DNA from: Pseudisothecium myosuroides
Lineage: Eukaryota > Streptophyta > Bryopsida > Hypnales > Lembophyllaceae
NCBI GenBank assembly: GCA_951799445.1
Contig: OX637294.1
Coordinates: 21,353,452 to 21,417,451, forward strand
DNA: 64,000 bases
Direction: 5' to 3'
Shown: positions 12,145 to 23,919 of the stretch, piece after piece
How positions within the stretch are numbered: the first letter of the stretch is position 1
Layout: each line of letters opens with the position of its first letter
Notes under the pieces: generated by a model
Told to the model about the DNA's origin: nothing
What the model saw: only the letters and a program-made list of their open reading frames with translations
The model's database searches: none
Position numbers and translations under genes: made by a program

Positions 12145-13069
12145 CCCCTAAAGGACTGAGATTATGTTTTCACCAAAACTGCCATTTCTAATACAAGTAC
12201 CAAATTTTAGAAAAAAAACATTTTTGGAAAAATGTAACCGTTGGATCTTGTAGTACACTAGTTTGAGAAGTTGAGGAAAAAATTTCAGAAATTTCCACCG
12301 TGTGGATTGCAAGATAATAGCATTTTAATTGACAAAAATCCTTTTTTTGTCCCTGCAAAAATCCGGGCAGCTGCACTTCACAAGGTCACATTTGTATGAA
12401 AAAATGTCCAATACGGTGGTTACCCTTTGGATTCCTTCTTCAAGGCAAGTTGGCTACATGCTTGAAAATTTTCACTTCATTTGGAATTGTACAACATATA
12501 GGAAAAAAAATAATAAATAGGAAGAGGTAGAGAATGATTCAGAACACCAAATTGTTAAGAATTTAGATATGGAATTGGAAAATGCCAATCCCAACGGTTG
12601 TAATGTTGTAATAAACAATATAAACCCAATGTTTTTATTTTTTTTCAAAAATATTGAAAATTGAGTTAAATAAAGGACTTCAAAGTTTATTTTAGAGTAG
12701 GGATTCCATAACTACCTTCAAACTAAGAATCCTCATAACTTTTGACTCAATGATTGGAATGGAATGATTCAAAGCTTCCCGCGTATACATAAATCTAAAG
12801 AACCAATTTCAAATTTTTATTTTAAAAAAAAATGATTTTAAAAAAAGTTTTTTTTGCTGCCCGGGCTGCCCGCCAACCAATGAAAATGACATATCATGCA
12901 ATAACTTTTGAACCATGTAGTCAAAAGTTATGAAAATTGTTGGGCCTTAAAGCTACTCCTTGGGCACATCTTGTATGAAAATTTCAAAGAAAAAAAATAA
13001 AAACTTCGTTCGTAGTGAGCTGTCCAAAATTGCTATGTTGTCAAAAAATGGTGTTTGGTCCTTTAGGGG
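12145..13069. mobile_element. piggyBac-like TTAA element C (925 bp, inverted)
   Basis: It starts CCCCTAAAGGACTGAG after TTAA (12141-12144) and ends GGTCCTTTAGGGG before TTAA (13070-13073). It is the same kind as element A in opposite orientation: AAAACTGCCATTTCTA comes first and GCTATGTTGTCAAAAAATGG last. An empty version of the target (CCGCAATATTAAATATTGCC) lies 150 bp upstream at about 11990 in a related repeat, which shows the TTAA duplication. Confidence 0.85.
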
Positions 13070-13073
13070 TTAA

Positions 13074-13330
13074 ATATAGCCAATCCGCTTCGCTTGAAGG
13101 GAGGTTCGCCCTCCTTTTTCTTACCTAGCCGGCTAGCCCAAGCTAGAACTAGTGTGCTGGTATACAGAAAGTATGGCTTGGCTAGCTTTGCACAGACTTT
13201 AAGGTTTTGTGTGCAGTGCATGTCGGAGTGCATGTCGAGCAGTGGAGACTATTGCTATTGCGCTTGCCATTCTCATTACCAACCTCTGTAAGCAATTGCT
13301 AGCAGTGTCCACGGAGTCATCAACCTTCCC
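13074..13330 (+). repeat. Unit A fragment (fourth, partial copy)
   Basis: GCTTTGCACAGACTTTAAGG through GTGTCCACGGAGTCATCAA matches the 5' part of unit A at 19520-19660, 33460-33590 and 47600-47735. The CCGCTTCGCTTGAAG leader also recurs at 32800 and 47180. It stops before the coding exon of unit A, so no gene is present. Confidence 0.65.
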
Positions 13331-13407
13331 TGAACTATTCAATGAAGTTTGGACTAAACATTGAGAGATCTCCTAAAAACATCAGGAGATCTTCTGGTGT
13401 TTGTATA

Positions 13408-13816
13408 AGGTAGTATAGCCTAAAAGCGACCATTTAAGGTCTGATCTGCCTTTTTCACAGGTTTCCTTGAACAGAAATATTTTTGGATCATTTTTCAGAG
13501 AAAGAAAAATGGATGCGGAACATTACACAAGTGGTTTCATATTTTTTGAATTGTTTTTGAATTACTTATGAATTTTAAAAAAACCCTGTTGTAGGCACCT
13601 ATTTGTGACCCTAGGTCTTCCAAAATCTGATCACTTGCAACTTCTAAAGTGATTTGAGTTGATGAAGGCCAATGATTGGCTCTTACAATAGATAATGCTT
13701 TTCTCTCGATTCTCTCAATGGCTTGAGAGGTCCATTTAAGGACCACCTAATATCCATTTCATACTTAAATATAGGGTCGATTTGAAGAGGCCGCTCGCTT
13801 TTAGAGCACACTACCT
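13408..13816. mobile_element. AGGTAGT-ended MITE, TA target (copy c)
   Basis: Ends AGGTAGTATAGCCTAAAAGC and GCTTTTAGAGCACACTACCT are inverted and flanked by TA (13406-13407 and 13817-13818). It shares ACAAGTGGTTTCATATTTTT with 4319-4926 and 8639-9049. Length 409 bp, non-coding. Confidence 0.8.
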
Positions 13817-13930
13817 TAGATCTCTGGATGTTTTGTGTTGATTTGCCGATGTTTTGGATAGATCTCTCGATGTTTTGGATTATCTCTTGATGACCATTAT
13901 TAATTCCACCAAAAGTCCCAAAGTAGTTAA

Positions 13931-14670
13931 CCCCTAAAGGAAAAAGCTGCGTTTTTTGGCAACATAGCGATTTTGGGCAGCTCACTACGAATGGAGTTTT
14001 TAATTATTTTCTTTGAAAATTTTACACAACATATGCCCAAGGAGTAGCTTTAAGGCCCAACAATTTTCATAACTTTTGACTACATAGGTAAAAAGTTATT
14101 GCATGATATGTGATTTTCTTTGAACTTTGGGCAGCCCGGGCAGCTCTGAAAATTTCTTTAAAAATGACTTTTAAGAAAAATAAAAATTTGAAATTGGTTC
14201 TTTAGATTTATATAAGCTTGGGAAGCTTTGAATCATTCAATTCCAATAATTGAGTCAAAAGTTATGAGGAATTTAAGTTTGCGGGTAGTTATGGTTTTCA
14301 AAGACTCCATGCCTACCCTCAAACTTAAACTCCTCATAACTTTTGACTCAATTATTGGAATTGAATGATTCAAAGCTTCCCAAGCTTATATAAATCTAAA
14401 GAACCAATTTCAAATTTTTATTTTTTTTAAAAGTCATTTTTAAAGAAATTTTCAAAGCTGCCCGGGCTGCCCAAAGTTCAAAGAAAATCACATATCATGC
14501 AATAACTTTTTACCTATGTAGTCAAAAGTTATGAAAATTGTTGGGCCTTAAAGCTACTCCTCGGGCACATGTTGTGTAAAATTTTCAAGGAAAATAATTA
14601 AAAACTCCATTCGCAGTGAGCTGCCCAAAATTGCTATGTTGCCAAAAAACGCAGCTTGGTCCTTTAGGGG
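13931..14670. mobile_element. piggyBac-like foldback element D (740-bp near-perfect palindrome)
   Basis: TTAA flanks (13927-13930 and 14671-14674) enclose two arms of about 370 bp that are reverse complements with few mismatches, meeting near 14300. Each arm is the same half of an element-A-like unit: CCCCTAAAGG, TTTTTTGGCAACATAGCGAT, TAGCTTTAAGGCCCAACA, GGGCAGCCCGGGCAGCT, and AAGCTTGGGAAGCTTTGAAT on the way to the centre. A transcript across it would fold into a long hairpin. No protein is encoded. Confidence 0.9.
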
Positions 14671-14959
14671 TTAAATGTGGCATATGTGCTTGACTGCAAA
14701 TTCCATTTGAAACCTCCTTGCGTACACTTGTTGAACCGCCAAAGCCTTCTTCCCAGATGATATTCCAATCAACTTTTGATTTGTGTTTGTTGTCATGTTG
14801 TCACATTGAACGCCTGTATTGAACGGCATGTACAAAGAATGGATAGTTTGATGGGCTAGGCTGGCATGCAAGCTTGGCTATGGCAGATTGCAATCTCTAT
14901 CATCTAGCACAGACAGTTGCCCTTGTTGGAGCTCCTTGTGTTTTAATTTTTCGTGGTTA

Positions 14960-15289
14960 ACGTAACAGGCTTTAAAATTGCACAAGCTCTAAAATCGCTC
15001 ACCGTATTCAAATGTACACTGCTTGTACATGTAACTATTTCATAGCCTCCAACAATGTACAAACAATGTACATTTTAGGGGGTGGACGATTTTAGAACCC
15101 TATGCCACTTCAACTTCAAAATTTCATAACTAATTCTAGAAAGCTTTCCGAAAAATATGAAACGACTTGAATTAGATGCCAATTCCTCTTGTCTTTCAAG
15201 GAAAATTTACTGAAAAATATTTTGAGACATTTCACCTCCCCAAAATTTAGTTTCAGCTCTTAGGTGGGCGATTTCTGAACCTGTTACCT
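14960..15289. mobile_element. ACGTAACAGGC-ended MITE, TA target (330 bp)
   Basis: Inverted ends (GTAACAGGCTTTAAAATTGC and GATTTCTGAACCTGTTACCT) with TA at 14958-14959 and 15290-15291. The uninterrupted sibling at 26235 reads CGTGGTTACTAAGGAG, with only one TA. A near-identical element lies at 35816-36143 in another host repeat. Confidence 0.85.
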
Positions 15290-15479
15290 TACTAAGGAGC
15301 CGAGACTTTGTATTTCATGAAATTTCTCTGTTTCAAAGTACTGTGTCATGAAATTTTGCAGATGTGGTTTCTGAAATTTTGGATTTGTAGTGGCCTTGTC
15401 GGGATTGGGAGAAACTATGGATGTATGTAAACACAGACTGTACGTCTGAGCACACATGTGAAGGAATTTAAAGTGAAAC

Positions 15480-15698
15480 ACAGGACGCTAAACCCGTCTC
15501 AAGTGGGCCATGCAGAAAAAGCCACCTATTTTGTGCCGTATTCATGCTATGTTCTTCTCTCCTCCTAGCTAATTTGGGGCCTCTGATTTCAAAATTTGCA
15601 AATTTTATCATGCGTGAAAAATAAAAAATTCCTGTGTTTTCCCCAGGGATACATTCACCCTGCATGGCCCACTTCGTGGAACCGCTTTAGTGTCCTGC
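15480..15698. mobile_element. Mutator-like MITE copy 1, 9-bp TSD
   Basis: The inverted ends CAGGACGCTAAACCCG and AGTGTCCTGC lie between two copies of AAGTGAAAC (15471-15479 and 15699-15707). A 9-bp duplication is characteristic of Mutator-like elements. The repeat R copy at about 44478 has AAGTGAAAC once, with no insert. Only 219 bp, non-coding. Confidence 0.85.
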
Positions 15699-16306
15699 AA
15701 GTGAAACTCCATGGTCATAAGTGGCCAGTAGTGTTTCGGGGTTAAAGAGTAGTACAGCAGAGAAATAATTCAATAGTAGTCCTACGAGGCAGTAATGGAC
15801 CCAAGATCCCCAAAAGCACAGAATTGAAGCTCTAAAGATTTAGAAATTAATGGAATTCCTATACCCTACATGAAGGTCAGATTCGGACATAAATTAAGTA
15901 TTTTTTGGGATGTCTAAATTTTTGAAAATATTACAAGTGAAATTTTGGAAGATTACAAGTGAATTTTTGGAATATCCTAGAATATTCCACTTGCTGAACC
16001 CATCTGTGCGCTAAAAATAAAGTTTTTCGGCACTCAAATGCTGGATCAGACCTTCACGTATAGTAGTAACTGGCTACATCACCAAGCTCTGGAAAAAGAA
16101 GAGTAACAAGTCCAGCTCAGCTTTAACTTAACTCTGGTCTTGTGGTCAGCGCAAATGGAAAGTCTGTACAACTTATAACTCAGTCGTTGGCAACTTGTCT
16201 CTATAGTAGGTACTCCTTGAGCTCAAGGGGGTCCTGCATGGCAATCGCACTGGGGCCCTTCCCAGCCTGCCTTGCCCGACCGTCTCCGTCCCTGGCTCCT
16301 GGCCCA

Positions 16307-17190
16307 CTACACTAAAATTGGTAAATAGTGTTGGGTGATAATTAGTGTTGTTCTCTGTTTCTTACCCCCAACACTATTTTCCAACTTATGTGTAAATAGT
16401 GTAGGGGCACTAACCTCCCGCCGTCAAACTCTGCCCCTTCTCTGGAAAACTATAATTTCTGCCTCCCATCGTCCAATTCTGGCCCTTCCCTGGAAAAGTA
16501 TAATTTCCGCCTCACGTCGTCCAATTCCTTCTCTAAAAAAACTTTCTTTTTTGCTTGCTTGCATGCCCCGCCCTTCCCTTGTTCGGTGACCACCTTGGAG
16601 AGATTGTGAGGAGCAGTGGCGACCGCCTTGGAGAGAAGAGGAGCTTTCCGGTCCATCAATTGAAGGAGGCTCCTTCCACGGAGGGGGGGGGGTATACTCC
16701 GTGGTTTCCCGCCGCTTGATTTCAAACTTCCGTCGCCTATATCTTTTTTTTTATGTATGTGATTGAACATTGGATGACACCATTGGATTTGTCTTTCTTT
16801 CTTCTATTTCCTCTAAAAAAATAGTTTTTTTTGGTCGCCACTTTTTTTTAAGCATTTCAGCATTTTCCAACATTTTTTTAGCATTTTAGCATTTTTTAGC
16901 ATTTTTTCAGCATTTCAGCATTTCATTTATTTATTTTAGCATTAATTTCATTATTTATTTCAGCATTTCAGCATCTCATTGTCTATTTCAGCATTTCATT
17001 TTGTTCCCATCTAACACTAAATGCACTCTTGTAAAAAGTCTAACTCTCTCTGTCATTCATCAAATTTTACTATAGAGCTAAAATAGTGTTAGACTGGGTA
17101 AATAATGTTCTCACACTAACCTTGCAAATCACAATTAGTATTACTGTTGACAATTAGTGTAGCCAACACTATTTACCAATTTTAGTGTAG
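16307..17190. mobile_element. 884-bp element with perfect 28-bp terminal inverted repeats
   Basis: 16307-16334 and 17163-17190 are exact reverse complements, beginning CTACACTAAAATTGG. The motif AATAGTGTTGG or its complement recurs just inside both ends. The interior has an AGCATTT-type simple repeat (about 16850-17010) and no convincing gene. The surrounding sequence (16230-16306 and 17191-17250) resembles an uninterrupted inverted copy at about 27400-27500, so this is an insertion. The target duplication is not clear, so I leave the superfamily open. Confidence 0.8.
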
Positions 17191-17283
17191 ACTTGGAGTG
17201 GCCAGGACAAAAGGAGGACAGGGACGAGATCTACAACCTACATAATTCAGCTTAAAGCACATTCAAACATACACGATGTTTAA

Positions 17284-17506
17284 CCCTTAAACATTGACGC
17301 GGGTATTATATGGCCGATGGATGAAAAGGAATCAAACTGTGTAGGATAAAAATGCAACTATTCATCTTTGGAATTTGTTGTGAAAAGGGAAGATCTTCTA
17401 CAGTAGCTTGACTTTCAAGTGAGCGGTTTTGCAATTTTTTAAGCCAATGATTCACACGGTAATGCAAAAGGATGATTTCAAGGGTCACCCCTTCGTCCTT
17501 TAAGGG
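17284..17506. mobile_element. Short piggyBac-like TTAA element E (223 bp)
   Basis: CCCTTAAACATTGACG follows TTAA (17280-17283) and CGTCCTTTAAGGG precedes TTAA (17507-17510). This is the smallest complete member of the family here. It encodes nothing. Confidence 0.75.
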
Positions 17507-17510
17507 TTAA

Positions 17511-19280
17511 AGCTTACACAAACTAGTTACAATTGCTTAAAGCGAACAAGCACAAGAATTCCTCACACAACACAATCTTACACAGAGCAATAAGATAATC
17601 ACTAAACAACAATCTTGCACATACAATTGCTTTTCAAGCCTAAATAACAACACACCTTGCTTCAAGCTTACACAATGTAACACATTGATTTAATCAATAA
17701 ACACACACACAAGTAACTTCTTTAAGCACAAGAACTCAATAATTCCTCTCACAGGAAATCACACAATATTCAAATGCCCAATCAATGGGACGTAGGAACC
17801 AAATAAAAAACACATAAACAAGATGCCCAATCAATGGGACTTACAAATATACTTCAAAATATTTGCTTAAAGCTTTATTACATAGAATACCAACTAGTAC
17901 ACAACTGTAAGTATAAGTAGATTGGAAACTAGCATACACACATACCAAGGAAGAAAAACCAAAGAGAAGGAGAGGGAAACATTTTTAACTCCTCTCAGCT
18001 TAAGCAACCTTCCAAATCCACACCGGATGAACCATTAAGAAATTAACAATTATGCACTCTTGAAATCCCACGGTAATTCTTCAAATCAATTAACATGTAA
18101 ACTTCTATCATCATGTATTCCTAAACCACGTGCAATGTAAACTCTATTCACATAAAAAAAAAGTGTTTATTAAAAATAATTTACAATCACAACACCCAAT
18201 GCTTTTATTTTTTCAAAACTATTGAAAATTGAGTTAAATAAAGGACTTCAAAGTTTATTTTAGAATAGAGATTCTATAACTACGTGGAAATTAAAACTCC
18301 TCATCACTTTCATTTTGTTAATCAAAATGGAATAATTCAAAGCTTTCCACAGACACATAAATCTGGAAAATCAATTTCAAATTTTTATTTCTTAAAAAGT
18401 GATTTCTTTTTAGCTCCCCGGGTTGCCCACCAAGTAATACAAACTTCATATCATACAATAACTTTTAAACCATGTACTCAAAAGTTATGAAAATTGTTGT
18501 ACCTTGACCACATGGTTAAATCCTTGACCGCATGTTGTGTGAAAATTTCAAAATAAAAAAAATAAAAATTCCATTTGTAGTTAGCTACCCAAATTCCCCA
18601 AAATTGCTATGTTGCCAAAATACATTGTTTTGATCCTTTAGGGGTTAATCCCATATTCATTGTACTCTAGCCCATTCACAAAACATTTAGAGAGGGAAAA
18701 TGAATAGTTTTATTAATTCACTCACTTATTAAGTCGGTAGGTAGTGATCCCTCACCAACAATCCCTAAACTAAGCTAAAATTAGCTAAATTTCTACCAAA
18801 ATAATTTGTGCGCTACTAGTACATTGTAAATAAGGGCCTTTAATGGAGACATTTTAGCCAAAACTGCAACAATTGATAGCCAATTTGCAACGTCCTCCAC
18901 ATTTGAATTAGCATCTATTTAGTCAGTGTTGTATTATGGTACTCCCTATAGACCTTCACAACTTGCAAAATCCTTTCTTTTCTATTTTTTTCTTTGATAC
19001 TACTCACTCTCAAGGTAGCCAAAGCTGATGCATGTCTGTCTTGAAGGTAGCATATTGCACTAAATTCCAAAAACTAGTTCTGGGATCACTGTCCCTCAGT
19101 GTCCCCTCAATAGGAACTTACACGAACCTCCCTGTCTTGATTATATATTTAATTTTTTGAGTGCTCATTTCTCAAAGCACCACTAGACTTAAATTTAGGA
19201 ATACCAAAAATATTTTTGAGATATACAGTAGCATTGGCATTTTCCATTACAGACTGGAGTAATTACTTCTTTTCGAACGC
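17511..19280. other. Gene-free stretch; truncated TTAA element
   Basis: No gene seen. At 17520-18150 there is an A/C-rich segment with the direct repeat GCCCAATCAATGGGAC (about 17777 and 17824). From about 18160 to 18644 runs the right part of a piggyBac-like element ending GATCCTTTAGGGG before TTAA (18645-18648); its left end is missing. The rest to 19280 is AT-rich and featureless to me. Confidence 0.5.
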
Positions 19281-20111
19281 TAAACTTTGCTGCTAAACCT
19301 TGGCTCCATTGCGAACGATACAGGATTCAAACTAAATAGACCCCAGAATGCGTGAAGCAGGCTCCATTGCGAACGATATAGGATTCAAACTAAATAGTAG
19401 ACCCCAGAATGCGTGAAGCAGGCTCCATTGCGAACGATACAGGGTTCAAACTGAATAGACCCCAGAATTCCGGATACACTTCCAAACTCCGACCGCCACT
19501 CTTTTGGTCCATAAGTATGACTTGGCTTTGCACAGACTTTAAGGTTTTGTGTGCAGTTCGGAGTGCATGTCGAGCAGTGGAGACTATTGCTGTTGCGCTT
19601 GCCATTCTCATTACCAACCTCTGTAAGCAATTGCTAGCAGTGTCCACGGAGTCATCAACCTTCCCTTTCTCATCAGTTCAAGGTCTCACACAATTTCGGA
19701 GCCAGCCTAATCTCTTCAGTTCTCAGCACGTGATCGCATGTTCCTAGCAAACCTGCTTCACGCATTCCCGCTCCGAAGTAGCAACTACCCTCACTGAATC
19801 TTCTTTTCGTTTATTCTCTCTCCGATTGCGGTCCAATTCCAGCTCGTTCTCCGTGAATGTATTTTTCAGTGAGTAGGAATGTTTTGATCAGTCCTCACGG
19901 AGACCACGACGCGGACTTCACTGGGACTTATATTTGAGATGAATTTGAGATGCGATTGCCCATTTGCATTGGAATTGCAGGACGGGTTTCCTCCGCTCCG
20001 GCTGTGATCGAAGGAGAAGGCTCTGTACGAAGATATATGTTTTTTCATTGGGTGTGTCGATTTGTGCAGTTCCCTAGCCTGCGTTTGATGGAGAATTCGT
20101 TGTTTTTGTAG

Positions 20112-20456
20112 GACACGAAATCGATCAAATTTATCACCGAAGTACAGTACACGAAGGGGAAGTGGCGCTTCGCGATGGCGCAGGCAAACGAGGGACGGGC
20201 AGACGCAAATGGAGTGGTACCGCAGATTAACGGCGCGATACCTCCGATGAATGGAGCAGGCAATCTGGCGGCAGGCCCAGCGGCAGGCCCAGCGGCAGCT
20301 CCAGTGGCAGGTCTAGGCGTCGCTAACTTGGCAGGAGCACTTGTTCCCAATGCTCCAGTTCATGCACGTTTTGATATCGATGCTGTTCTGCTGGGGCCTC
20401 TGCCCACGAAAGGCAACCTGAGTTGCAACATCCTTCCGAAGATCGATTACGAATGA
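20112..20456 (+). CDS. Unit A gene copy 1, last exon (Ala/Pro-rich small protein)
   Basis: A 3' splice site (TTGTTTTTGTAG) ends at 20111. The frame then stays open in phase 0 for 115 codons to TGA at 20454-20456. The product starts DTKSIKFITE, passes an internal Met at 20175 (MAQANEGRADANG), has an AAGPAAGPAAAPVAG low-complexity tract, and ends VHARFDIDAVLLGPLPTK then a short tail ending KIDYE. Copy 3 keeps the same phase from its own splice site, with indels in multiples of three, which supports coding. The upstream exon could not be assigned: a GTGAGT donor at 19869 is ATGAGT in copies 2 and 3. If translation starts at 20175 the protein has 93 residues. I do not recognise the family. Confidence 0.5.
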   Translation, partial: DTKSIKFITEVQYTKGKWRFAMAQANEGRADANGVVPQINGAIPPMNGAGNLAAGPAAGPAAAPVAGLGVANLAGALVPNAPVHARFDIDAVLLGPLPTKGNLSCNILPKIDYE

Positions 20457-21482
20457 AATCTGGCCTTGAGAAAAAGAAAATTACAGCCAGTAGCTAGTTG
20501 GGCTAGTAAGTGTTTCATGGTCCTATTTTCTTCTTCTTCGTTGCACCGGTTGATTTTCCTTTGAAAGTATGGAAAGTCAATTCATAAGAAGAAGAGTCCA
20601 CTGAGGCAGTTGTAAGCTTAATTAAGTTACTAGCCCCAGGCATGGACAAGCTGAGTTTATAGTATCATATTGACTTTATTTTACAGCCTCATTTGGATTG
20701 GTTTTCATGTTTTATTGTGGAGGCTCTAGCAGTGTTACAGTGTAAGAGTGTGTGTGTGTGTGTGCGTTTGGACTTTATAGTATGGATAATAAATGCTTAA
20801 GAATGACCCTGTGGAGGTTTTTGTAAATTTCTTTCTGATCAGAGCATATTTGCAGAAGTGAATATTGGTTGTCCACATGGAGCACACACAGTCTGTAGTA
20901 CCGACACTGGAAAACATTGTTCACTCCAGCCTAGCTTGGGACTCAGATTGTTCTCAAAAACTGATTTTGCTTTGATTCAAAATCTACATAGTTTTGTTTT
21001 CAGTTCCAAGTGGGTTACTTTGCTTGTTGATGAGGAATTCTTGTGACTTGTTTTTTGCAAATGGACTGTGCTTTCATTTGTGTCTAAACAAACAAATATG
21101 TAAATACAAATTTGTGGCGCACCCTGTAACATGTATACAAAGTTCTTGCTTCACAAAGACTATCTTGTGGATTTTGTCGTACGACCTAGAACAAACAGAC
21201 TCTTAATGCTTGAACCATTTCCAAGAAGATTTGGAGTTCTTGCTCTCTCAAATTTGTGTTTCGGAAGATTTCCTTGTCAAAATTAATGTCAAAATTTAAT
21301 GATAATAAGAAATTTCATTGAAAACTGAAACTTCACTGATGAAGTAGCTATTGTGTGGAGGCCAATACATTTTGGAAGAATTATGCAATTTGAGGAAAAT
21401 TATATGAGGGTGGAATTTAATGTTTCAAAGAAAGTAAATCAAAGATGTTTAAAATAAACAAGGTCTTCAAGGTTAGTTTTAA

Positions 21483-22240
21483 CCCATCAAGGCCTAACAA
21501 CTTCTTGACAATAGAGGTTTTCAATGAGTCGTCCCACTTTGATATTTTTTGGCACATGAATGTGCTTGAAATTTTTTATTTTAATCATACAAAAGTAAAG
21601 ACTATGTTGTTTAGTAAGTGTGAAATGTATTGTAGAAAATATTGACTGCTGGAGTTTTAGCTTATAACAATTTTAGATTTAAATTAACTTACAGACAAAA
21701 AAAACTCAACTTTTGGGGGAGAAAAATTATAAGAAGATGAATAATGTTTTTTCCCTCCTCCCCAAAAAATTGGATTGGAATTTAAAGCAAATGCAATATT
21801 TTTGAGTCAAATTTTTTTTTTAAATTCTCAAGTCCATACACATTATCAAACAAAAGTCAATAAAAAAGCTCAAATTGTCTAAATTGAATCTTTTATATAT
21901 TCATGTGTGTGTGTATATCAATATTTTTAATTCAATGGTTGATACTATCAACATATCTTTTGAAAGATATTCAAAAAAAAATTCAACCATTCCTTTCACT
22001 CAGATCCTAGTTACAAAGTTTATGCCCATTCCTTCTACAAGACTACATTTCCTAAATTAATTTTTTTAATACTTCTCACATTGAAAACTTGAAAATTTGA
22101 AAATGCAAAATGTATGTCAACTTTTTAGTACTCTACAAGATCTAATTTACAACTAAATGTTGAGATTTGTTTCACCGTACCAAGATTTTGCCATTGAAAA
22201 TTTGAAGAGGACACATTTTGTCCTCTTAGGCCTTGAGGGG
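21483..22240. mobile_element. TTAA-type element, CCC(A/C)TCAAGGCCTAA ends, copy 1
   Basis: Left end CCCATCAAGGCCTAA after TTAA (21479-21482). Right end TTAGGCCTTGAGGGG, followed by TTAT. The 15-bp inverted repeat has one mismatch. It resembles the piggyBac-like family in having CCC termini at TTAA but has its own terminal sequence. The same insertion lies in unit A copy 2 (36505-37570), so it predates that duplication. AT-rich, non-coding. Confidence 0.65.
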
Positions 22241-22748
22241 TTATAATTAAGAAATTTATGAAGATTTTGAATTTGGTAGTGAATAGATTTCATAAATTCA
22301 TCTATTACTTTAAGCCCTTAAGTCATTGCAAGAAAGAGTGATACTGGTGATTTATTACATGGGGAATGTTGAAACTTTCTTTCTGATAGCTTTTGAAGGT
22401 TGCCTTACCTCAGAGAAGTTACCTCATGGCTAATACTTGTCCAGATGGAAGCACATGCCAATCTCTAATCCCGAGCCATGCACTAGGACATCAACCCATG
22501 CCACACACATAGTTCTTACATTACTGCATCCTTGTAAAGTAACTATACATATTGATATAGTGTAGAATGTCAAGAAATTGGTGTGGGCAACCTAATTTCA
22601 CTATTCAGTGTAGTGAATCCTAATTGATCAAGAATTAAATATGGAAGAGCAATAATTGTTGTCATGGCCTTTGATTACTTGGGGCAAGAGTAGAATAGAT
22701 GACCTGTCGGGCAAACCTGGCATTCTAGTGGTTTTGGAAGGCAGTGAA

Positions 22749-23489
22749 GGGTGATTGCATGAAAGATTGGTACTGAAACTTTGTCACAAAGGGAGTGCCA
22801 AAGCTTCCTTTTGCTATAACTTTTGCAGCATGATTTGCATGAACTTGAAATTTTTATTGGAGATGCCTCTCTTGGGTTTAATTATATCTCATATTTTTCA
22901 AAAAATTTCAAACATCACTTTATATTTAAAAATCATTTAAACTAATATGTCACGTTTTGAATTTTAAGGGATTTTAGTACTATGGAGTACCCAAATTTAA
23001 TGATTTGGAGCTGAAATTTCTATGGTCTATTTCCATAGTAGGAAGTCATGTTCCTACCAAGGGGCATTAAAAAACATTATATTTTATGTCCTCTACGTCC
23101 ATGCAAAGAAGACTCTCTTGCGTGCGCAATTTTGAATGTTGAAGATGCTTTCAAGAATTTTTTTTTGGTGAAATCTCTTCAATATAAAGTCTTTCCAAAT
23201 GGCCAATTTTAAGTTTCTTTGAAAATTGCTTTTCCTATTTTGTACAAATTAAAACATCAAACTATGTATTTTCTTCAAAATTTCAGCTCACACTTTTTTG
23301 TGAATAACTTTTTACCTAGATTTTTTTTAAGTCTGAAATTTTGGTGATATGCTATTTATAGTGTTATACTAATTATCCTTATTTTATTTTATTTAAAAAA
23401 ATTCATATGCAAAAAGCTCATAGTATTGGGAGTACTAGCCGAAAACAACCAAAGTGGAACAAAACAGCCAGTCATTCATGCAATCACCC
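22749..23489. mobile_element. GGGTGATTGCA-ended element, 4-bp TSD TGAA (741 bp)
   Basis: Inverted ends GGGTGATTGCATGAAAGA and TCATTCATGCAATCACCC are flanked by TGAA on both sides (22745-22748 and 23490-23493). Very similar full copies are at 37652-38379 and 52851-53597. A truncated left end of the family is at about 22322. Conserved interior sequence does not keep an open frame across copies. Confidence 0.75.
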
Positions 23490-23733
23490 TGAAGTCCGAT
23501 CTGAATTGTAGAGGACTCAGGTAGACCCCCTCATTCCCGGCCACTGACCCATTCCCGACCTGTAGGTGCACGTATTTTTGACCAAGCTTAGAATGTTTTT
23601 TTTCCCCTTTTCAAGGTTGGAACTAATAAATACATGACACCTGTCCCAAGTTGTGAAAAAAAAAGAGGAAATAATGATTAGGTAAAAAATTCTTGAATGA
23701 TCGGAACTGGAAGAGTCTAGACATTGGCTGTGT

Positions 23734-23919
23734 GCCAAGATCTCGCGTGACAGTTCCAAGATAACTGTGGAGCAGCTGCACGGGCTCATGTCGCAGGTCA
23801 TCAAGGACACTTTATTTAACTCAGTGATGTCGAATGCTGCTGTCTCCGTTGCTATATCTGGTGAAACACCTGCTTTATCCACCGACTCCTCAGGGCCGGA
23901 GCCCATGGTGGAGGCGTAG
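23734..23919 (+). pseudogene. Duplicated C-terminal exon, lacking its splice site
   Basis: From GCCAAGATCTCGCG this repeats the exon at 164-364 almost exactly, including TAG at 23917-23919 and the 3' UTR-like sequence after it. The codons before it and the CACTTTTGCAG acceptor are absent; upstream sequence is unrelated. It is therefore most likely a dead partial copy, although the frame itself is intact with a single D-to-G change. Confidence 0.6.

Larger units (their letters stand above)
14675..16250 (+). repeat. Dispersed repeat R, 3' part, copy 2
   Basis: The order GTGCTTGACTGCAAATTCC, CTATCATCTAGCACAGA, GGAGCTCCTTGTG, TTTCTCTGTTTCAAAGTACT, GTCCTACGAGGCAGT is shared with 25970-26960 and 42915-44660. 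Two elements interrupt it (14960-15289 and 15480-15698). No conserved reading frame was found. Confidence 0.7.
19285..22360 (+). repeat. Unit A, copy 1
   Basis: This is the first of three long copies (others 33415-37650 and 46855-49101) carrying the same order: a CATAAGTATG-CTTGGCTTTG leader, CATTCTCATTACCAACCTCT, the coding exon at 20112-20456, then a 3' region with CTTTCATTTGTGTCTAAACA. The stretch GGCTCCATTGCGAACGATA is present as tandem direct copies at 19300-19440. The copy includes a TTAA-flanked insertion (21483-22240) also present in copy 2. Confidence 0.75.

Noticed and set aside
17520..18150. Possible LTR-retrotransposon piece
   Set aside because: It has an A/C-rich look and a short direct repeat, but I found no matching LTR pair, primer-binding site or polyprotein frame.
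22755..22940. 61-codon frame repeated at 52842-53042
   Set aside because: Both are parts of the same non-coding mobile element; the copy at 37652 does not keep the frame.
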